DNA of 11,383 nucleotides, taken from positions 1 through 11,383 of the forward strand of contig CANRFE010000033.1 in NCBI GenBank assembly GCA_947629805.1. The letters are read 5' to 3'. A program made the translations under genes and the position numbers. The stretch comes from an uncultured Clostridia bacterium. Lineage in GTDB: Bacteria; Bacillota; Clostridia; TANB77; CAG-508. How positions within the stretch are numbered: position 1 is the first letter of the stretch; each line of letters starts with the position of its first letter. This document shows positions 8,701 to 11,383 of this stretch, piece after piece. The notes under the pieces are model-generated. The model was given only the letters and a program-made list of their open reading frames with translations. It was not told where the DNA came from and made no database searches.

Positions 8701-9114
8701 ATAGAAAAGGAATTAAAAAAGCAGAAAATAGAGTATTTCAAATTAACGGGGCAAACCAAAGTAGGAGAAAGAATAAAATTAGTAGAGGAATTCAACGAAA
8801 AGGAGAATATTAAAGTTTTTTTAATTTCTCTAAAAGCAGGAGGAACGGGCTTAAACTTAATTGGTGCAGATATGGTAATTCATTATGATCCATGGTGGAA
8901 TGTATCAGCAGAAAACCAAGCAACCGATAGAACTTACCGCATTGGGCAAAAGAAAAATGTACAAGTATATAAACTCATTACGAAAAATTCTATTGAAGAA
9001 AAAATTTATGAATTACAAGAAAGAAAAGAAAAGTTAATAGACAATATACTATCTACAAAAGAAACCTTTTTAAATAAATTATCGCAAGAAGAGATTTTGA
9101 AATTATTTGAATAA
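5793..9114 (+). CDS. SWIM zinc-finger SNF2-family helicase-like ATPase, with a +1 frame break at 7803
   Basis: DNA-dependent ATPase of the bacterial SNF2/RapA-like class with an N-terminal SWIM finger. The SWIM motif C-x-C ... C-x-H is C74, C76, C86 and H88. A long charged region (about 100-640) fits the SNF2-associated domain. At 7803-7805 the zero frame reads CGG inside Walker A (G-L-R-K-N) and then stops at 7887-7889. Skipping C7803 gives G669-L-G-K-T673, the canonical Walker A, and joins 670 upstream to 436 downstream residues, 1106 aa in all. The downstream part holds DEAQ (768-771), LTGTPIENS, the motif V region LKAGGTGLNL and motif VI DRTYRIGQ (D1045, R1046, R1049). Without the shift the product has no ATPase motor. 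ATG 5793 follows AGAGG at 6-nt spacing. Such proteins act in DNA or RNA remodelling; the exact role is unknown, and no methylase, nuclease or other defence partner lies beside it. Confidence 0.92.
7803..7809 (+). other. Candidate +1 recoding site (CGGAAAA) in the SNF2 gene
   Basis: The zero frame reads GGA CTT CGG AAA AAC. Skipping the C at 7803 gives GGA CTT GGA AAA ACA, the G-L-G-K-T of Walker A. CTT before a slow codon recalls the CTT TGA C shift site of prfB, and GGGA lies directly before the CTT. tRNA-Leu could re-pair from CUU to UUC, or tRNA-Gly could decode GGA out of frame. Lys slippage on AAAA is possible but would put Arg into the P-loop. A sequencing error cannot be excluded. Confidence 0.55.
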
Positions 9115-9147
9115 AAAAAGCAATTCTAATTTTAGAATTGCTTTTTT
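9113..9147. terminator. Bidirectional Rho-independent terminator shared by convergent genes
   Basis: A perfect stem GCAATTCTA (9120-9128) and TAGAATTGC (9133-9141) with a 4-nt loop is flanked by an A-run before and a T-run after. It follows the SNF2 stop directly and lies just beyond the stop of the minus-strand gene ending at 9155, so it can serve both transcripts. Confidence 0.9.
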
Positions 9148-9154
9148 CTGTGTT

Positions 9155-9448
9155 TTAAGAGTAAGAAAAGGTAAAGTCTAATCGATTTAAAAAATCTTTG
9201 GAAGAATGTAAATACATTTTTCCTTCTATGCTATGTTTTTCAGCAAGCAAAGAAACTTTTTCTAGTAAGGTTTTATCACAAGAGTAATAACGAATGCTAA
9301 AAAAGCAAGATTGCTCACATTTTATGTGCAATGTGCCATCCAAATGATGGTAAATAATTATATGACGGGGAGAACGTTGTTCGTATAGAGTAGAAACAAA
9401 ATCCCAAATAGCATAAGCAATCTCTTCTGTTTGTTGTTGTGTTGTCAT
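9155..9448 (-). CDS. Hypothetical protein, 97 aa
   Basis: Not recognised. The frame is open further upstream, to 9487, but ATG 9448 is preferred because AAGGAG lies 10 nt before it on the minus strand; the extra 13 residues would span that site. The protein starts MTTQQQTEEIAYAIWDF, has a mixed alpha/beta look (strand-like IIIYHHLDGTLHIKC, FFSIRYYS, then a helix-like LLEKVSLLAEKH), and has no signal peptide or membrane segment. It contains several aromatic and His residues and three Cys, but no clear metal motif. It is a single-gene unit between a shared terminator and the trmFO promoter region. Codon use matches its neighbours. Reality is supported by the ribosome binding site, terminator and compact fit; the function is unknown. 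Confidence 0.7.
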   Translation of the reverse strand: MTTQQQTEEIAYAIWDFVSTLYEQRSPRHIIIYHHLDGTLHIKCEQSCFFSIRYYSCDKTLLEKVSLLAEKHSIEGKMYLHSSKDFLNRLDFTFSYS

Positions 9449-9490
9449 TTTTAGGTTTCTCCTTGTGCAAATAGAATAGAAAATCAAGTA

Positions 9491-9503
9491 TTTAGTTACT
9501 AAA
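9491..9503. repeat. Short palindrome upstream of the divergent hypothetical gene and trmFO
   Basis: TTTAGT and ACTAAA flank a single central T. It lies about 45-55 nt upstream of the minus-strand start at 9448, in a region likely to hold that gene's promoter. It may be an operator, but 6-bp arms in A+T-rich DNA can arise by chance. Confidence 0.25.
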
Positions 9504-9545
9504 GAAAATCATAACATACAATTCTTTTTAATGCAAGGAAAAAAG

Positions 9546-9574
9546 ATGACAATTTTAGAAAAAAGTTATATAAT
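9546..9574 (+). promoter_or_regulatory. Promoter of trmFO
   Basis: -35 ATGACA (9546-9551, one mismatch to TTGACA) and perfect -10 TATAAT (9569-9574) with 17-nt spacing. This implies that trmFO is transcribed separately here rather than by read-through from topA. Confidence 0.75.
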
Positions 9575-9604
9575 AAAAAGAAATTTAGGAAAGGAAAGAA
9601 AAAC

Positions 9605-10963
9605 ATGAAGCATTCTATTAGCATCATTGGAGCGGGGTTAGCTGGAAGTGAAGCGGCTTATCAAATTGCAAAGGCAGGACTAGAAGTAAAACTCTATGAA
9701 ATGAAACCGTTGCAATTTTCACCAGCACATAGTAGTAATAATTTTGCAGAAATTGTTTGTAGCAATTCTTTTAAGTCAAATTTGCATACCAATGCTTGTG
9801 GACTCTTAAAAGAAGAACTAAGAGCATTAGATAGTTTATTGATAAGAATAGCAGATAAAACAAGTGTGCCCGCAGGGCAAGCTTTAGCAGTAGATAGAGA
9901 AAATTTTTCTAAAGAAGTAACGAAAGCCTTAGAAAGTATGGAAAAAATAAAAATTATAAGAGAAGAAGTAACGACATTAGAGCCTTTGTTGCAAGAGGGA
10001 ATGGTAATTGTTGCAACAGGACCTCTTACTTCGGATAAATTAGCAGAGCAAATAAAACAATTAACAGGAAAAGAAAATTTAAGCTTTTATGATGCAGCTG
10101 CTCCTATTTTAGAAAAAGATAGTATTGATTTTTCAGTAGCATTTTATGGAAATCGTTATGAACAAGAACGAAAAAAAGAAGAAACCATAGAAGCATGGCA
10201 GAAAAGGATACAAAACCAACAGGCAAGTTACATTAATCTTCCCATGAACCAAGAAGAATACGAAACTTTTCTACGAGAATTACAAAAAGCAGAAGTAGTC
10301 AACTTACATGAATTTGAAAAAAGAGATATTTTTGAAGGTTGTATGCCAATTGAAATTATGGCAAAAAGGGGAAAAGATACATTGCGTTTTGGACCATTAA
10401 AACCAGTAGGTTTTACTGATTTCAGAACAGGAAAAAGACCTTATGCAGTCGTCCAATTAAGACAAGATAATGTAGTAGGAAGTCTCTATAACATGGTAGG
10501 ATTTCAAACTAACTTAAAATTTGAAGAGCAAAAAAGAGTATTTCGCCTTATTCCAGGATTAGAACAAGCAGAATTTGTAAAATATGGCGTCATGCACCGA
10601 AACACCTTCTTAAAGGCACCAGAATTATTAAAAGAAACTTACCAGATGAAAGAAATTCCTAATTTGTACTTTGCAGGACAAATAACAGGTGTAGAAGGTT
10701 ATGTGGAATCTATTAGTTCTGGAATGGTAGCAGCGCTTAATGTAATAAGACAAAGCAAAGGGCAAACAGAAATCATTTTTCCAGAAGAAACCATGATAGG
10801 AGCACTAGCACATTATATTGCCAACAAACAGGGAACGTTTGAGCCAATGAATGCAAATTTTGGAATATTACCTCCTATACTAGAAAAGAAAAAAGAAAAG
10901 AAAGAAAAGTATAAAATATTAGCAGATAGAGCAATGCAAAAACTAAAAACAGGCACTTTATAA
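9605..10963 (+). CDS. trmFO: Methylenetetrahydrofolate--tRNA-(uracil-5-)-methyltransferase TrmFO
   Basis: FAD- and folate-dependent enzyme that makes 5-methyluridine at position 54 of the tRNA T-loop, using methylenetetrahydrofolate and NAD(P)H. The N-terminal dinucleotide fold shows IIGAGLAGSEAA (7-18). C52 lies in IVCSNSFKS and C246 in FEGCMPIEIM; these correspond to the two functional cysteines of Bacillus subtilis TrmFO (C53, C226). The C-terminal FAD motif GQITGVEGYVESISSG and the segment MNANFGILPP are intact. At 452 aa it is a little longer than the usual 435; the extra length is mainly a charged stretch around residues 187-207. An AAAGGAAAG-type ribosome binding site precedes ATG 9605. 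In many Bacillota this gene follows topA closely; here about 7.4 kb separates them. No strong terminator follows, only a palindrome ACTTTATAAAGT across the stop region. Confidence 0.97.
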   Translation: MKHSISIIGAGLAGSEAAYQIAKAGLEVKLYEMKPLQFSPAHSSNNFAEIVCSNSFKSNLHTNACGLLKEELRALDSLLIRIADKTSVPAGQALAVDRENFSKEVTKALESMEKIKIIREEVTTLEPLLQEGMVIVATGPLTSDKLAEQIKQLTGKENLSFYDAAAPILEKDSIDFSVAFYGNRYEQERKKEETIEAWQKRIQNQQASYINLPMNQEEYETFLRELQKAEVVNLHEFEKRDIFEGCMPIEIMAKRGKDTLRFGPLKPVGFTDFRTGKRPYAVVQLRQDNVVGSLYNMVGFQTNLKFEEQKRVFRLIPGLEQAEFVKYGVMHRNTFLKAPELLKETYQMKEIPNLYFAGQITGVEGYVESISSGMVAALNVIRQSKGQTEIIFPEETMIGALAHYIANKQGTFEPMNANFGILPPILEKKKEKKEKYKILADRAMQKLKTGTL

Positions 10964-11028
10964 AGTAGCATTTTTAAGAAAAGAAGCAAAATATTCCGAA
11001 AAGAAATATTATATTTTACATAATAAGG

Positions 11029-11057
11029 TTGCAAATTATGTCATTTTATGGTAAAAT
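11029..11057 (+). promoter_or_regulatory. Promoter of the partial gene at 11100
   Basis: -35 TTGCAA (11029-11034) and -10 TAAAAT (11052-11057) with a 17-nt spacer. The -35 is identical to that of topA. Transcription would start near 11064, about 36 nt before the ATG. Confidence 0.65.
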
Positions 11058-11099
11058 AGAAAATAGGTAAAATATTTTGAAGGAAAAAGGAGAAAAAAT

Positions 11100-11383
11100 A
11101 TGAATGAATCAGAAAAAAAATTATTAGAAGAGGTCAATTCCTTAATAGAAGAATATATACTTAGAGAAGAAAAAAAGGAAGAAGAATTAACTCCATGGTT
11201 AGCACAAGGGCAAACAAAAAAAATGGAAGCAACGAAATATCACGATAACCAAGAAGATGAATTATTACAAAAATTACAAGAAGAAAAAGGTTATCAAGAA
11301 AGAAAGCAAAGAATTGCAGAAATAGTGGCTTTAAGAGAAAATAAGAAAGAAGCTATCAAAGAAGAAGTAGCGAATAAATTTCA
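11100..11383 (+). CDS. Partial gene, charged coiled-coil-like protein, truncated by the window end
   Basis: ATG 11100 follows AAGGAG (11087-11092) at 7-nt spacing, and the frame stays open to the window edge (94 full codons). The protein starts MNESEKKLLEEVNSLIEEYI and is dominated by Glu, Lys, Gln and Leu with long helix-like heptad patterns, broken by a short ELTPWLAQGQ segment. It has no signal peptide or membrane segment in the visible part. The place after trmFO is often held by a xerC-type recombinase or hslV in Bacillota, but this sequence resembles neither. The function is not recognisable. Confidence 0.75.
   Translation, partial: MNESEKKLLEEVNSLIEEYILREEKKEEELTPWLAQGQTKKMEATKYHDNQEDELLQKLQEEKGYQERKQRIAEIVALRENKKEAIKEEVANKF

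Noticed and set aside
7756..9114. A separate SNF2 helicase gene starting at ATG 7756
   Set aside because: No ribosome binding site, and its first residues up to the Walker A are unlike the family. The conserved sequence passes from the upstream frame (ILADDMGL) to the downstream frame (GKTLQLL) exactly at 7803, so it is one gene with a frame break.
5793..9114. SNF2 gene as part of a defence system
   Set aside because: SNF2 ATPases occur in some defence systems, but no nuclease, methyltransferase or other defence gene lies next to it, and it has its own promoter and terminator.
10952..10980. Terminator after trmFO
   Set aside because: The palindrome ACTTTATAAAGT has no loop and is followed only by a short T-run after four other bases; too weak to call.

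Overview
The window looks like chromosomal DNA of a low-GC Gram-positive bacterium (Bacillota, probably an uncultured clostridial or related gut-type lineage). The evidence is an A+T-rich sequence with A/T-ending codons, AAAGGAG-type ribosome binding sites, near-consensus sigma-A promoters with 17-nt spacers, short hairpin plus T-tract terminators, and a folate-dependent TrmFO. No rRNA, tRNA, CRISPR array, insertion sequence or prophage gene was seen.

Layout. (1) 121-2203 (+): DNA topoisomerase I, topA, with a +1 frame break at 1738. (2) 2227-2853 (-): short MYG1-family protein, convergent with topA across a probable bidirectional terminator. (3) 2854-2997: divergent promoter region with an inverted repeat and CAATAC repeats. 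(4) 2998-5677 (+): two-gene ABC operon (ATPase, then a large permease) closed by a terminator. (5) 5793-9114 (+): SWIM/SNF2 helicase-like ATPase, again with a +1 frame break, at 7803. (6) 9155-9448 (-): 97-residue protein of unknown function, convergent with the SNF2 gene across a shared terminator. (7) 9605-10963 (+): trmFO. (8) 11100 to the window end (+): start of an unrecognised, highly charged protein. topA and trmFO are close neighbours in many Bacillota; here about 7.4 kb of other genes lies between them.

The most interesting signal is that the two long genes broken by frameshifts are broken in the same way. In both, the zero frame meets a CGG codon followed by AAA-A (GAA CGG AAA A and CTT CGG AAA A). 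Omitting the C of CGG restores Gly-Lys and a highly conserved motif: the E-G-K-E-E-W stretch before the TopA zinc ribbons, and the G-L-G-K-T Walker A of SNF2. Reading by eye, CGG occurs in frame only three times in roughly 3,500 codons of the window: at these two sites and once in the MYG1-like gene (codon 16), where it must be read in frame. Two independent random indels would not be expected to share base, codon and context. This points to +1 recoding at a near-unused CGG codon, or to a motif-specific sequencing or assembly artefact. The sequence alone cannot decide between them.
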